A DNA stretch of 64,000 nt. It comes from Palleronia rufa. Its GTDB lineage: Bacteria; Pseudomonadota; Alphaproteobacteria; Rhodobacterales; Rhodobacteraceae. Positions 48,362 through 57,091 of the stretch are shown piece after piece. The position numbers and the translations under genes were made by a program. Each line of letters begins with the position of its first letter. The stretch's first letter is position 1. Where the stretch lies: the NCBI RefSeq assembly GCF_000743715.1, contig NZ_JQEY01000002.1, positions 263,620-327,619 of the forward strand. The letters are read 5' to 3'. The notes beneath the pieces are model-generated. The model did no database searches and was not told the DNA's origin. It was given only the letters and a program-made list of their open reading frames with translations.

Positions 48362-49918
48362 ATGAGAGTGCATCTCTTCACCGCCGCCGCGGCGTCGGCC
48401 CTTGTCGCCGGCGCGGCGCAGGCCGAGTTTTCCATTACGATCCTGCACACCAACGATTTCCATTCCCGCTTCGAGCCGATCAACCAGTACGATTCGACCT
48501 GCAGCCCGGAGGACAACGAGGCCGGCGAATGCCTCGGCGGCTGGGCGCGGCTGGTCACCGCGATCGGGGACGCCACGTCGCGCAACGACACCACGCTGCT
48601 GGTGGATGGCGGCGACCAGTTCCAGGGCACGCTGTTCTACACCTACTACAAGGGCAAGCTGGCCGCGGAGATGATGAATTCGCTTGGCTACGATGCGATG
48701 ACCGTCGGCAACCATGAGTTCGACGACGGGCCGGAGGTGTTGCAGTCCTTCGCTCAGGCCATCGATTTCCCGATCCTGATGTCCAACGCGGACCTGTCGT
48801 CGGAGCCGCTTCTGAAGGACGTGATCCGGAAATCCACCGTGATCGAGAAGAACGGCGAGAAGATCGGCCTGATCGGTCTCACGCCCGTGGATACAGACGA
48901 GCTTGCGTCGCCCGGCCCCAACGTCGTGTTCACCGACCCGTCGGAGGCCGTGCAGGGTGAGGTCGACCGCCTGACCGCAGAGGGCGTGACCAAGATCGTC
49001 GTGCTGTCGCATTCCTCCTATGCGGTCGACCGGATGGTGGCCGAGAACACCACCGGCGTCGACGTCATCGTTGGCGGCCATTCGAACACCCTTTTGGGCG
49101 AGATGGAGGGGGCCAAGGGTCCGTATCCGACCATGGTGGGCGACACCGCCATCGTGCAGGCCTATGCCTATGGCAAGTACCTCGGCGAGCTCAACGTGAC
49201 CTTCGACGACGAGGGGACCGTGACGGAAGCCAGCGGCGCGCCGATCCTGCTGGATGCCGCCGTGACGGAGGATCAGGCGACGCGGCAGCGGGTCGAGGAC
49301 GCCGCGCAGCCGCTGAACGAAATCCGCCAGAAGGTCGTGGCGGAGGCGGCGGAACCCATCGACGGGGACCGCGACAGTTGCCGTGCGCGGGAATGCCAGA
49401 TGGGAAATCTCGTGGCCGACGCCATGCTCGACCGGGTCGCCGACCAGGGTATCCAGGTCGCCATCGCCAACGGAGGTGGCCTGCGCGCGTCCATCGACGC
49501 CGGACAGATCACCATGGGCGAGGTGCTGACCGTCCTGCCGTTCCAGAACACCCTGTCCACGTTCCAGGTGACCGGCGCGACGTTGAAGGAGGCGCTGGAG
49601 AACGGCGTCAGCCAGATCGACGAAGGCGGCGGGCGCTTTCCGCAGGTGGCGGGGATGACGTTCTCTGTCGATCCGTCGGCCGAGACGGGCGCGCGCGTCT
49701 CCGACGTCATGATTGGCGATGCGCCGCTCGACCCGGAGGCACGCTATGGCGTGGTCTCGAACAACTACGTCCGCAACGGCGGCGACGGCTACGCGATGTT
49801 CGAGGATGCCGAGAACGCCTATGACTACGGGCCCGATCTTGCAGAGGTCACGGCCGAATATCTGGCACGGAACACGCCGTACACGCCCTACACCGACGGA
49901 CGCATCGCTATGGAATAG
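48362..49918 (+). CDS. Secreted 5'-nucleotidase/2',3'-cyclic phosphodiesterase family (UshA-like)
   Basis: 518 residues with a signal peptide (MRVHLFTAAAASALVAGAAQ, mature near residue 22), so periplasmic. The N-terminal metallophosphatase domain has ILHTNDFHS, DGGDQFQGT, GNHEFDDG and GGHSNT as metal-binding motifs; the C-terminal nucleotide domain has GNLVADAM, ANGGGLRASI and NNYVRNGGDGY. Likely dephosphorylates external nucleotides, supplying nucleosides to the salvage genes. The frame continues open upstream, but ATG 48362 with the signal peptide is the natural start. Divergent from DUF952. Confidence 0.93.
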   Translation: MRVHLFTAAAASALVAGAAQAEFSITILHTNDFHSRFEPINQYDSTCSPEDNEAGECLGGWARLVTAIGDATSRNDTTLLVDGGDQFQGTLFYTYYKGKLAAEMMNSLGYDAMTVGNHEFDDGPEVLQSFAQAIDFPILMSNADLSSEPLLKDVIRKSTVIEKNGEKIGLIGLTPVDTDELASPGPNVVFTDPSEAVQGEVDRLTAEGVTKIVVLSHSSYAVDRMVAENTTGVDVIVGGHSNTLLGEMEGAKGPYPTMVGDTAIVQAYAYGKYLGELNVTFDDEGTVTEASGAPILLDAAVTEDQATRQRVEDAAQPLNEIRQKVVAEAAEPIDGDRDSCRARECQMGNLVADAMLDRVADQGIQVAIANGGGLRASIDAGQITMGEVLTVLPFQNTLSTFQVTGATLKEALENGVSQIDEGGGRFPQVAGMTFSVDPSAETGARVSDVMIGDAPLDPEARYGVVSNNYVRNGGDGYAMFEDAENAYDYGPDLAEVTAEYLARNTPYTPYTDGRIAME

Positions 49919-50992
49919 CCCGGAAACGATCGGGCGGGCCGTGTCTATGCCTTCTGAGCGGCAAGGCGGGCGTTCCGGTGTGCGGCTTGCAAAAGCGGTG
50001 GTGTGTCCGGCCCGTATGCGGGGTTTATCCGACCGCTGGCCTTGATGGTGTTCACGAGCCGTGTTCCCAACGGCTCTACGGGTTACGACAGTCTTGCCGT
50101 TCGGGGGCGTGGCCTGTTCGTTGCGACCGTTGCGTTGGCGTCGCCGGTTCGAACGCGTCTTTCTCTGGCAGCAGGTCGGGCGGAGGGGCGATCTTGCCAA
50201 AGCGTGGGCCAGGCGATTCTGGCACCCGCAGTCGTATTCGGTCCGGCGCCCGCGATAGCGATCGCCAAGGCGGTGGTCGGTCCGAGGTTGGAATTGCGTG
50301 GCGTACCGGTCCCAAGCGTTCGGACGGACCTCGATTTTCGGTCGGGCCTCGTACGGGCCAATCCGGTTGCCTGAGGGCGTCATGTGCCGGCACATGACCC
50401 TTACGACGGCTGGGGCGATCTTCCCGATCTCCTGTCGCGCGCTTTCGGTGATGCCCATGGGTTATCCGAGCGTCCTGTCCGGACCGCCGGCGCCGACCAT
50501 ACCGCGCTCGGTCCGGACCCCACGGAGAATGTCGGTCAACGGGGGCCTGGGGCGGGGCGGCGTTGGCATTACAGACCGGGCAGCGCCTGTCGATCTTCGG
50601 TCTTGTTCTCAAGCCACCCAATCGGCTGCCTTTCAGATCGTCTCGGCGTCGACGGCGTTGGAAATGCCCGACGGGCGCAGGACTACACGACATTCGTCGA
50701 ACGGGCGGGATCGTGACCGAGCCACGACGGTTCCCGCGCCCGGAATACCCCAAGGCGCGCCTCGGTCTCGACATGGCTGGCTTGCGGCCTTGCAAGGCCA
50801 CCGTGACTGTCTTGCGATGGAGGGGTCCATGCCATCGACCAGGCCGACCGGAAGCGGCGGTTGTTCAGGGTCCGCAACGATCGAGCGTGGGATCATGGAC
50901 CGATTCGCGCCGAGCCGGTTCGTATCGTTGCACGTCACCGCCCGTCTGCACCTGCCAACTCGGGTCTCTTGCCACGCTCGGTCCGCGTCGCC
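49919..50992. other. Gene-poor stretch, about 1.07 kb
   Basis: No frame in this region has family motifs or the codon bias of the neighbours; the open frames on both strands are rich in Arg, Pro and Ser and look like chance. Sample rows have 57-68% GC against about 75% in a nearby-type coding row I counted. It contains a 7-bp hairpin (50056-50076), a 20-nt palindrome (50379-50398) and a 14-nt palindrome (50786-50799). It could be a decayed gene region, a long regulatory spacer or a non-coding RNA locus. Confidence 0.6.
50379..50398. repeat. Perfect 20-nt palindrome
   Basis: GTCATGTGCC followed directly by its reverse complement GGCACATGAC, a perfect 20-nt palindrome with no loop. This length is not expected by chance in a short stretch. 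It may be a binding site for a dimeric protein. It is not visible elsewhere in the window by inspection. Confidence 0.6.
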
Positions 50993-51460
50993 TCAGCAGC
51001 GCCTCAGCGCGACGTTGAAGCGGGAGATTTCGCCCGCGACCTCTCCGGTCACCCCGAGCCGGTTGCGGCCGGCGGGCGTGAGAGTAAGCAGCGCCGGCGA
51101 TCGGTCCCAGGTCCTGAGCGCGGTCAACGTCATCCGCTCCGGCGATCCGGCGACCGCCAATACCTCATATTCGATCCCGTCCGCGAAAATCCGGCGGGGG
51201 GTCAGATGCCAGGCGCCGTTGATGCCGCGACAGGTCCCGTTCGCTTCGGATCTCCACAGATCGGCCATCCGACGCTCATAGAATTGCCGCGCCTCTGGGC
51301 TGGGCTCAATCACACCGGTCCCGAACCCGCCGACCGGCGGAACCAGAACGGGCGACTCAGGTCTGACCGCACCCAGACCGCAGGAGGCGTCCGGTCCGCA
51401 GTATCCACCGGCCAGGACGGGCCCGGCAATCAGCAGCAGGATCGGCAAGAGGCGAAGCAT
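50993..51460 (-). CDS. Secreted protein with one copy of a Cys-bounded domain
   Basis: 155 residues with a signal peptide (MLRLLPILLLIAGPVLAGG). The C-terminal ~90 residues (about 66-155) follow the pattern W-x-G-x-C ... W-x-hydrophobic ... terminal ArgCys, with Cys77 and Cys155 likely joined by a disulfide. The same pattern occurs twice in the product of the next gene upstream. I do not recognise a named family. The N-terminal part has two more Cys residues and is Pro/Val-rich. Confidence 0.7.
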   Translation of the reverse strand: MLRLLPILLLIAGPVLAGGYCGPDASCGLGAVRPESPVLVPPVGGFGTGVIEPSPEARQFYERRMADLWRSEANGTCRGINGAWHLTPRRIFADGIEYEVLAVAGSPERMTLTALRTWDRSPALLTLTPAGRNRLGVTGEVAGEISRFNVALRRC

Positions 51461-51523
51461 GGCGGCATCTCCGGGTGGCGCACCGTCACACTGCAGGCGA
51501 GAGGTTTAGACTTGGTTACCGCC

Positions 51524-52312
51524 TCAGCAACGGGTCAGCCGGGTGTCGATCGCTTTCGAGACGCTGCCCGATCCCTCGCTGACGGCGCCATGGACCGTCG
51601 TCGCGCCGTCCCCGGCCGCGCTGAGGGTGAAGGTCGCCGGCTGGCCATCGCCCTCGCGCAGGACGTTCACGCCGATCCGCGCGCCGGTGCCTACCAGGTT
51701 CGTCACCGAATACCGGGTGCCGGACAGCACCAGCGCATCGCTTCCGATGCTCCAGTCGCATTGGCCGTCCGGACCGCGCCACGCCCCGGCCAGGGTCCGG
51801 TAGCCCGTCTCGGCCGGGTCCTCTCCGGTCGCGGCCGGAGTACTGCCCCCGTTGCCGCCCAGCGCATCCGCAAGCTCGGACGTGCTCGGCAGATCTGCGG
51901 TGCCATCCAGCGGCCGGGTCGTCACCGCACCGCCGAAATCGGGCGCCTCGACGGCCGCAAGACGATCGCAGCGCACCAGACTGGCGGAGTAGCCGGCTCC
52001 GTCGACCTGCAGACGTCCGGCCGCGATCCGCACGGACATGGCGCTGCGCTGACCCGTGGCGCGGTTCAGCAGATCCAGGCGCAAGACACCCGCACCCCCG
52101 CCCAGCCCCTGAAGGTCGAACCCGGTCCGCCCCGCGACGATCCGCGTGCTGCCGATCCGCCAGGTCTGGTCGGGCGTGTCGCAGTTCCCCCCGGCCGACG
52201 ACCACTCTCCGCTGATGTCGTCCAGGGCCGACCATGCGGGAGAGGTCTGGGCGCCGGCCGGTGCGGCGAGCGCAAGACATGCAAGGCTGACAGACAGGAT
52301 ACGGGCGGACAT
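51524..52312 (-). CDS. Secreted protein with two copies of the same Cys-bounded domain
   Basis: 262 residues from ATG 52312, which has AAGGAG 7 nt upstream. A signal peptide ends near APAGAQ. Domain 1 (about 33-115) begins SGEWSSAGGNCDTPDQTW and ends VRC; domain 2 (about 173-262) begins AGAWRGPDGQCDW and ends LTRC, joined by a Pro/Gly/Ser linker. Both share the pattern with the adjacent 155-residue protein. Function unknown; periplasmic binding or adhesion is conceivable. The two genes lie in tandem, 63 bp apart. Confidence 0.72.
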   Translation of the reverse strand: MSARILSVSLACLALAAPAGAQTSPAWSALDDISGEWSSAGGNCDTPDQTWRIGSTRIVAGRTGFDLQGLGGGAGVLRLDLLNRATGQRSAMSVRIAAGRLQVDGAGYSASLVRCDRLAAVEAPDFGGAVTTRPLDGTADLPSTSELADALGGNGGSTPAATGEDPAETGYRTLAGAWRGPDGQCDWSIGSDALVLSGTRYSVTNLVGTGARIGVNVLREGDGQPATFTLSAAGDGATTVHGAVSEGSGSVSKAIDTRLTRC

Positions 52313-52415
52313 TCGTGCACTCCTTGGGTCGGGGGTTCGGCGCGCGATCATAGCGTCACCGCCGCTTGTATCGCGATAACGTCCACGCGATAGGGGGGAT
52401 GCCGTAACCCTATCC

Positions 52416-53654
52416 TCATGCGCCGGTCTGAAGCTCTTCGGATAGGGTGGCCGTCTGGGGCGTGGTCATTCGCGCGCTGCCGGTGGGCACGAAGCTGCCC
52501 TTGTCGGCCACGGGCGGACTGCTGGTGCGGATCCGGAGCAGCGCAAAGGCGACGATCAGCATATGCGACACCGACGTGACGGCAAAGAGCGACCGGTTGC
52601 CGAACGCCGTCATCCCGTAGCCCGCCGCCAGCGGCCCGACGATCGAACCCAGGCCGAAGACCAGCAGCAGGCCGCCCGACACCCGGATCGCGGCGCCTTC
52701 CCCGGCGTGGTCGTTGGCGTGGGCGACGATGACCGGATACATGGCGAAGATCGACCCGCCCAGCGCCGCGGCCAGCCACAGGTTCGCCGTGGCGCTTTCG
52801 GGCCGCCAGAAAAGAAAGGCCGCATCCGCGAGCAGGGCGGTGATCGCCACCCCGATCAGCACCCAGCGCCGGTCCATCCGGTCCGACAGCACCCCAACCG
52901 GAAGTTGTGCCACGGCGCCGGCAAGGACCGGGATCGACGCGAACACGGCAATGGTTCCGAGCGTCAGGCCGATGCGCTCTGCAAAGACCGGGGCCAGCGC
53001 GCCGAAGGACGCGTTCGACATCCCCACGAAGAACACCGCGAAGACGGCGATCGGTGAGGTGCGCCAAAGCCCCGGCAGGTCGAGCCGGACCTGAACCAGC
53101 GGCGTCGGGTTCGACTGGGTGGAGATCGACGTGGGCACCAGCGACATGGCGTAGAAGATGCCGGCCGCCGCGAAGAGGGCGAAACCGGAGGGGTCTCCCA
53201 CCGTCAGCATCAGCTGGCCGGCGGTCGACGCTATCAGGTTGACCATGGTGTAGATGCCGAACACCCGTCCCCGGGTTTCCGGACGGGACCGGTCGGCAAG
53301 CCAGCTTTCGACGATCATGGCGGCACCAGCAAAGCAGAATCCGCAGATTCCGCGCAGGATGATCCAGGCCCAGGGGTCGATGATGAGCGCGGTGGTGAGG
53401 ATGGTGATTCCCGCCAGCGACGCCAGCGCGCTGAAGGCCCTGATATGGCCGACCCGCGCCACCAGCCCCGCAGTCAGGAGGCAGCCCAGGACATAGCCGA
53501 TCGCCCAGCCGGTCCCGAGAAGGCCCAGGGAAAAGGCGGTGAACCCCTCCGCGCCGCCGCGGATCGGCAGCAGGAGGCCGTTGATCCCTCCGGCGAAAAG
53601 CAGGCAGGCGGATCCGGTGAGAAGCGCGCTGACGGGAATGAGCTGGCGAAGCAT
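52416..53654 (-). CDS. MFS transporter (YcaD-like)
   Basis: 412 residues, 12 predicted transmembrane helices. ESWLADRS and RGRVFGIYTMVNLIASTAGQ resemble the YcaD group of the Major Facilitator Superfamily. Substrate unknown. ATG 53654 (MLRQLIPVSALLTG) with AGGGGA upstream is preferred over the longer open frame to 53771. The upstream region contains a G8 and a G10 tract. Confidence 0.87.
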   Translation of the reverse strand: MLRQLIPVSALLTGSACLLFAGGINGLLLPIRGGAEGFTAFSLGLLGTGWAIGYVLGCLLTAGLVARVGHIRAFSALASLAGITILTTALIIDPWAWIILRGICGFCFAGAAMIVESWLADRSRPETRGRVFGIYTMVNLIASTAGQLMLTVGDPSGFALFAAAGIFYAMSLVPTSISTQSNPTPLVQVRLDLPGLWRTSPIAVFAVFFVGMSNASFGALAPVFAERIGLTLGTIAVFASIPVLAGAVAQLPVGVLSDRMDRRWVLIGVAITALLADAAFLFWRPESATANLWLAAALGGSIFAMYPVIVAHANDHAGEGAAIRVSGGLLLVFGLGSIVGPLAAGYGMTAFGNRSLFAVTSVSHMLIVAFALLRIRTSSPPVADKGSFVPTGSARMTTPQTATLSEELQTGA

Positions 53655-53736
53655 CGCGGTCCCCTGATGGTCGAGAGCGCGGTTAGTCCGGTCCTTGGGG
53701 TTCTGCAACGGAAAGTTGAGCTTGCGAAGGTCCGGC

Positions 53737-53792
53737 GGGGGGGGCCTCTCGGCGTGCGACACCTCCGCCAATGCCCCGTGGCGGGGGGGGGG
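53737..53792. repeat. Two poly-G tracts (G8 and G10) upstream of the MFS gene
   Basis: Eight G residues at 53737-53744 and ten at 53783-53792 on the plus strand, which read as C8 and C10 upstream of the MFS ATG at 53654, 83 and 129 bp away. Long homopolymers are prone to slippage and may vary between cells. They could also reflect sequencing difficulty. Confidence 0.8.
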
Positions 53793-53818
53793 AGGCGGAG
53801 GCGCATGGTCCGGACATG

Positions 53819-53845
53819 AAAAGGGCCACGCCAGCGGGCGTGGCC
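53819..53845 (-). terminator. Terminator after the HExxH lipoprotein gene
   Basis: GGCCACGCC and GGCGTGGCC (53824-53845) form a perfect 9-bp stem with a 4-nt loop; read on the minus strand it is followed by CTTTT (53819-53823). It lies about 75 bp past the lipoprotein stop and before the MFS promoter region. The T-run is short but the stem is strong. Confidence 0.6.
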
Positions 53846-53920
53846 AGTCCTTCAGGGAGAAAATTCACCGGGCCACCGCGCCCGGGGAATGCATCAACGT
53901 AACGTAAGGTTAGGGCGAAG

Positions 53921-54607
53921 TCAGGACTCCTGACAAATGCCGCGCTGCGGCGCGTTGCGATTTGCGGGAGCGCTGTTGCTTTTCCGCACCAGTTCGCGGC
54001 GCGCAAGGGCCGGAAAGACCGGCGTCAGAAGGCGATGCAACTGCCCGGTCCGCGGCGCCTCAGGGTCCAGGGCACGACAGCAGACGAATTCCTCCACCAA
54101 TCCTGCCTGCTGTTCGTAGGGATAGGACAGGAACGGGCGATTTTCGGACAGGTCGAAGACATAGGGATCGGCGTCGGAACCGTGCTCCTGCGCGACCTTG
54201 AGCGGCGTATAGCCGGTCAGATCGCGCCTTTGCCATTGCCAGACATGGGTCAACTCATGGGCCAGCAGCATCATCGCCGGAAGGTCGGCGGTCTCAGGGT
54301 AGCCGGCCAGGAAATCCGGTCGGAACACCGGTCCGGCAACGAAGATCCGGTTCAGCAGAACGGTGGCCGCGACGCGGACCTCGACGGGCGCGGTCTCCGG
54401 CGGGTAGATCCTCTCCCGGCAGGTGACATAGGGTCTCGGGGGGCGGGTCATCGGGAACGCGTAGAGCGGGTTCACACCATGGACCCGGACCCGCGAGCCG
54501 TCGATGGCGGGGCCCTGAACGCCCCGGACAAAGGCCCGCTCGCCGGGGCTCAGGGGCCGCCCGCAGGCCGAAAGCAAGATCAGAAACAGCAGGATGCGGC
54601 AGAGCAT
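53921..54607 (-). CDS. Lipoprotein with HExxH motif
   Basis: 228 residues. The signal peptide ends in a lipobox LLSAC (Cys15), so it is an outer- or inner-membrane lipoprotein. AHELTHVWQ (His117, Glu118, His121) is a zincin-like metal motif, resembling the eCIS-core/DUF4157 type; a third ligand may be further along (QEHGSDADPY). A metalloprotease is plausible but not shown. Its stop lies 13 bp past a TTACGTTACGTT run. A terminator-like stem lies downstream. Confidence 0.72.
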   Translation of the reverse strand: MLCRILLFLILLSACGRPLSPGERAFVRGVQGPAIDGSRVRVHGVNPLYAFPMTRPPRPYVTCRERIYPPETAPVEVRVAATVLLNRIFVAGPVFRPDFLAGYPETADLPAMMLLAHELTHVWQWQRRDLTGYTPLKVAQEHGSDADPYVFDLSENRPFLSYPYEQQAGLVEEFVCCRALDPEAPRTGQLHRLLTPVFPALARRELVRKSNSAPANRNAPQRGICQES

Positions 54608-54684
54608 GGCTTGGCTGGCGTCTCGCGGTTCGGCCCCGTGGTCCAGCCCCGCGCCGCCTGACCGCAGCGGCCGGGGACCGAGCC

Positions 54685-54912
54685 CTATCGCCGGGCGTTC
54701 AGGATCCGACGGCCCTCGGCAACACAGTACCCGTCAGCGACCTTTTCCGTCATGGTCTCCGGCCAGGAAATGGCCGTATCGAAGTATACTTGGTTGATGC
54801 CGTACAACTGGCAGGTGACCTGGCCGCCGTCGGTCCGGAGAGTCACCGGCAGCGACTCATACTGGGTGCACCCTGCAAGGGCAAAGGGAGCGAGAAGAAA
54901 CAGGGCGCGCAT
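54685..54912 (-). CDS. Small lipoprotein
   Basis: 75 residues with the lipobox LAGC (Cys15). The mature part contains two more Cys residues (VTCQLYG, YCVAEG), perhaps a disulfide. No family recognised. It is 77 bp upstream of the HExxH lipoprotein on the same strand and may be cotranscribed. Function unknown. Confidence 0.7.
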   Translation of the reverse strand: MRALFLLAPFALAGCTQYESLPVTLRTDGGQVTCQLYGINQVYFDTAISWPETMTEKVADGYCVAEGRRILNARR

Positions 54913-55026
54913 ATGTGTTCTCCGATAGGTGGTACTGCACGCTTAAAGCGAATCACGGCGATCGCACAGCCCTTTTGACATCGGGCGCGCCAGGTTGGTC
55001 CTGTCCGGGGCAAGACCGCCCGCGAT

Positions 55027-56976
55027 TCAGAGGTCCAGCTCTTCCACGAACTGCGCGTTCTGCTGGATGTACTCGAACCGCAGCTCGGGCTTCTTGCCCA
55101 TCAGCCGCTCGACCAGATCGCCGGTCTCTCCCGGCTCCTCGTCCACGATGCGCACGCGGATCAGCTTGCGCGTTGCGGGGTTCATCGTGGTTTCCTTGAG
55201 GTCCTTGGCGTCCATCTCACCCAGTCCCTTGAAGCGGGATACGTCGATCTTTCCCTTGCCGCCCAGCCCGGTCTTCATCAGACGGTCCTTGCCGGCTTCG
55301 TCCAGGGCGTATTCGCGGCGCGCGCCCTGGGTCAGGCGGAAAAGCGGCGGGCAGGCCAGGTAGAGGTGTCCGGCGTCGATCATCGGGCGCATCTGCGTGT
55401 AGAAGAACGTCATCAGGAGCGATGCGATATGGGCGCCGTCCACATCGGCGTCGGTCATGATGATGACCTTGTCGTAGCGCAGGTCATCCAGGTTGAACTT
55501 GGTTCCCATGCCGACGCCCAGCGCCTGGCACAGGTCCGCGATCTCCTGGTTCTGGCCCAGCTTCGACGATGCCGCGCCCAGCACGTTCAGGATCTTGCCG
55601 CGGAGCGGCAGCAGCGCCTGCGTCTCGCGCAGGCGGGCCATCTTGGCCGATCCGCCCGCGCTGTCGCCCTCGACGATGAAGAGTTCCGTTCCGGCGCGCG
55701 CCTTCGCGGTGCAGTCCACGAGCTTGCCCGGCAGGCGCAGCTTCTTGGTGGCCGACTTGCGCTGCGTCTCCTTTTCCTGGCGGCGTCGGAGGCGCTCTTC
55801 GGACCTCAGCACCAGATAGTCCAGGATCGCGCCGGCGGCCTTGGTGTCGGCGGCAAGCCAGTTGTCGAAATGGTCGCGGACCGCGGTTTCGACCAGCCGT
55901 TGCGCGGCGTTGGTGGCCAGCCGGTCCTTTGTCTGGCCGACGAATTCGGGCTCTGCGATGAAACAGGACACCAGCGCGCACCCCCCGGCGGTCAGGTCCT
56001 CGCGGGTGATGTTGGCGGCCTTCTTCACGCCCGCCCGCTCGCCGTGGGTGCGGATGCCCTTGAGGATGGCGGCCCAGAACCCGGCCTCGTGGGTGCCGCC
56101 CTCGGGCGTCGGGACCGTGTTGCAGTAGGATTGGATGAATCCGTCGCGTGCGGGCGTCCAGTTGATCGCCCATTCGACCTTGCCGGGCGCGTCGCGGAAG
56201 TCTACCGACCCGGCGAAAGGCGTGTCGGCGTAGGTGGCGACCGTGCCCAGCGTCTCCTTCAGGTAATCCGACAGGCCGCCGGGAAAGTGAAACGTGGCCT
56301 GTGTCGGTGTCTCCGCGTCGTCGATCTCGGATGTCCAGCGGATCTCGACCCCGGAGAAGAGATACGCCTTTGAGCGGACCATTTTGTGCAGCCGCGCGGG
56401 CTTGAGCCGCAGCGCGCCGAAGATCTCCGGGTCCGGGTGGAAGGTGACCGACGTGCCCTTTCGGTTCGGCGCGGCGCCGGCGGGGGCGGCGGGGCCCTGC
56501 GGGATCCCGCGCGAAAACTCCTGCGCCACCAGCTGCCGGTCGCGCGCGACCTCGACCCGGACGCGGTCCGACAGCGCGTTCACCACGGAGATGCCGACGC
56601 CATGCAGGCCGCCGGAGGTCTGGTAGGCCTTGCCGGAGAACTTTCCGCCGGCGTGCAGGGTACACAGGATGACCTCCAGCGCGGATTTATCGGGGAATTT
56701 CGGGTGCGGGTCCGTGGGGATGCCGCGCCCGTTGTCGCGGATGGTGGCCGCGCCGTCGGCATGGAGCTCGACCTCGATCCGGTTGGCGTGACCCGCCACC
56801 GCCTCATCCATGGAGTTGTCGAGAACTTCGGCCACCAGGTGGTGCAGCGCGCGTTCGTCGGTGCCGCCGATATACATGCCGGGGCGCTTGCGTACGGGTT
56901 CCAGCCCCTCCAGCACCTCGATGGACGACGCATCGTAGGTCTGGGGGGCGGCGCCCTTGAGAAGATCGTCGGCCAT
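55027..56976 (-). CDS. parE: DNA topoisomerase IV subunit B
   Basis: 649 residues, the ParE length, shorter than GyrB. The GHKL ATPase domain shows DNSMDEAVAGHA and RGIPTDPHPKF; the TOPRIM domain has EGDSAGGSAKMAR and DADVDGAHI. It pairs with ParC to decatenate chromosomes. ATG 56976 (MADDLLKGAAPQTYDAS) is chosen because the extra upstream codons look non-coding and the Met has a plausible context. A GyrB paralogue is expected elsewhere. Confidence 0.96.
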   Translation of the reverse strand: MADDLLKGAAPQTYDASSIEVLEGLEPVRKRPGMYIGGTDERALHHLVAEVLDNSMDEAVAGHANRIEVELHADGAATIRDNGRGIPTDPHPKFPDKSALEVILCTLHAGGKFSGKAYQTSGGLHGVGISVVNALSDRVRVEVARDRQLVAQEFSRGIPQGPAAPAGAAPNRKGTSVTFHPDPEIFGALRLKPARLHKMVRSKAYLFSGVEIRWTSEIDDAETPTQATFHFPGGLSDYLKETLGTVATYADTPFAGSVDFRDAPGKVEWAINWTPARDGFIQSYCNTVPTPEGGTHEAGFWAAILKGIRTHGERAGVKKAANITREDLTAGGCALVSCFIAEPEFVGQTKDRLATNAAQRLVETAVRDHFDNWLAADTKAAGAILDYLVLRSEERLRRRQEKETQRKSATKKLRLPGKLVDCTAKARAGTELFIVEGDSAGGSAKMARLRETQALLPLRGKILNVLGAASSKLGQNQEIADLCQALGVGMGTKFNLDDLRYDKVIIMTDADVDGAHIASLLMTFFYTQMRPMIDAGHLYLACPPLFRLTQGARREYALDEAGKDRLMKTGLGGKGKIDVSRFKGLGEMDAKDLKETTMNPATRKLIRVRIVDEEPGETGDLVERLMGKKPELRFEYIQQNAQFVEELDL

Positions 56977-57091
56977 GCTCGTGCCTCTCGTTCTTGTTGG
57001 CGCGATTGTGTCAGGGGTCGGAGACGGCGGCAAGCGCCGCCTCGGTCGGGGGCCGCGGCCGCAGGATCTGCGCCAGGCGGCGCCCGCGCCC

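Noticed and set aside
48338-50458. Minus-strand frame reaching from the 5'-nucleotidase gene into the gene-poor stretch
   Set aside because: Shadow of the nucleotidase in its first part; the rest has no coding features.
50298-51281. Plus-strand frame of 327 codons in and past the gene-poor stretch
   Set aside because: Arg/Ser/Pro-rich with no motifs, and it overlaps the better-supported secreted protein gene on the other strand.
53896-53912. AACGTAACGTAAGG run as a second MerR operator
   Set aside because: It is a direct repeat of half-sites without the full palindrome, lies downstream of a lipoprotein gene and is far from the MFS start.
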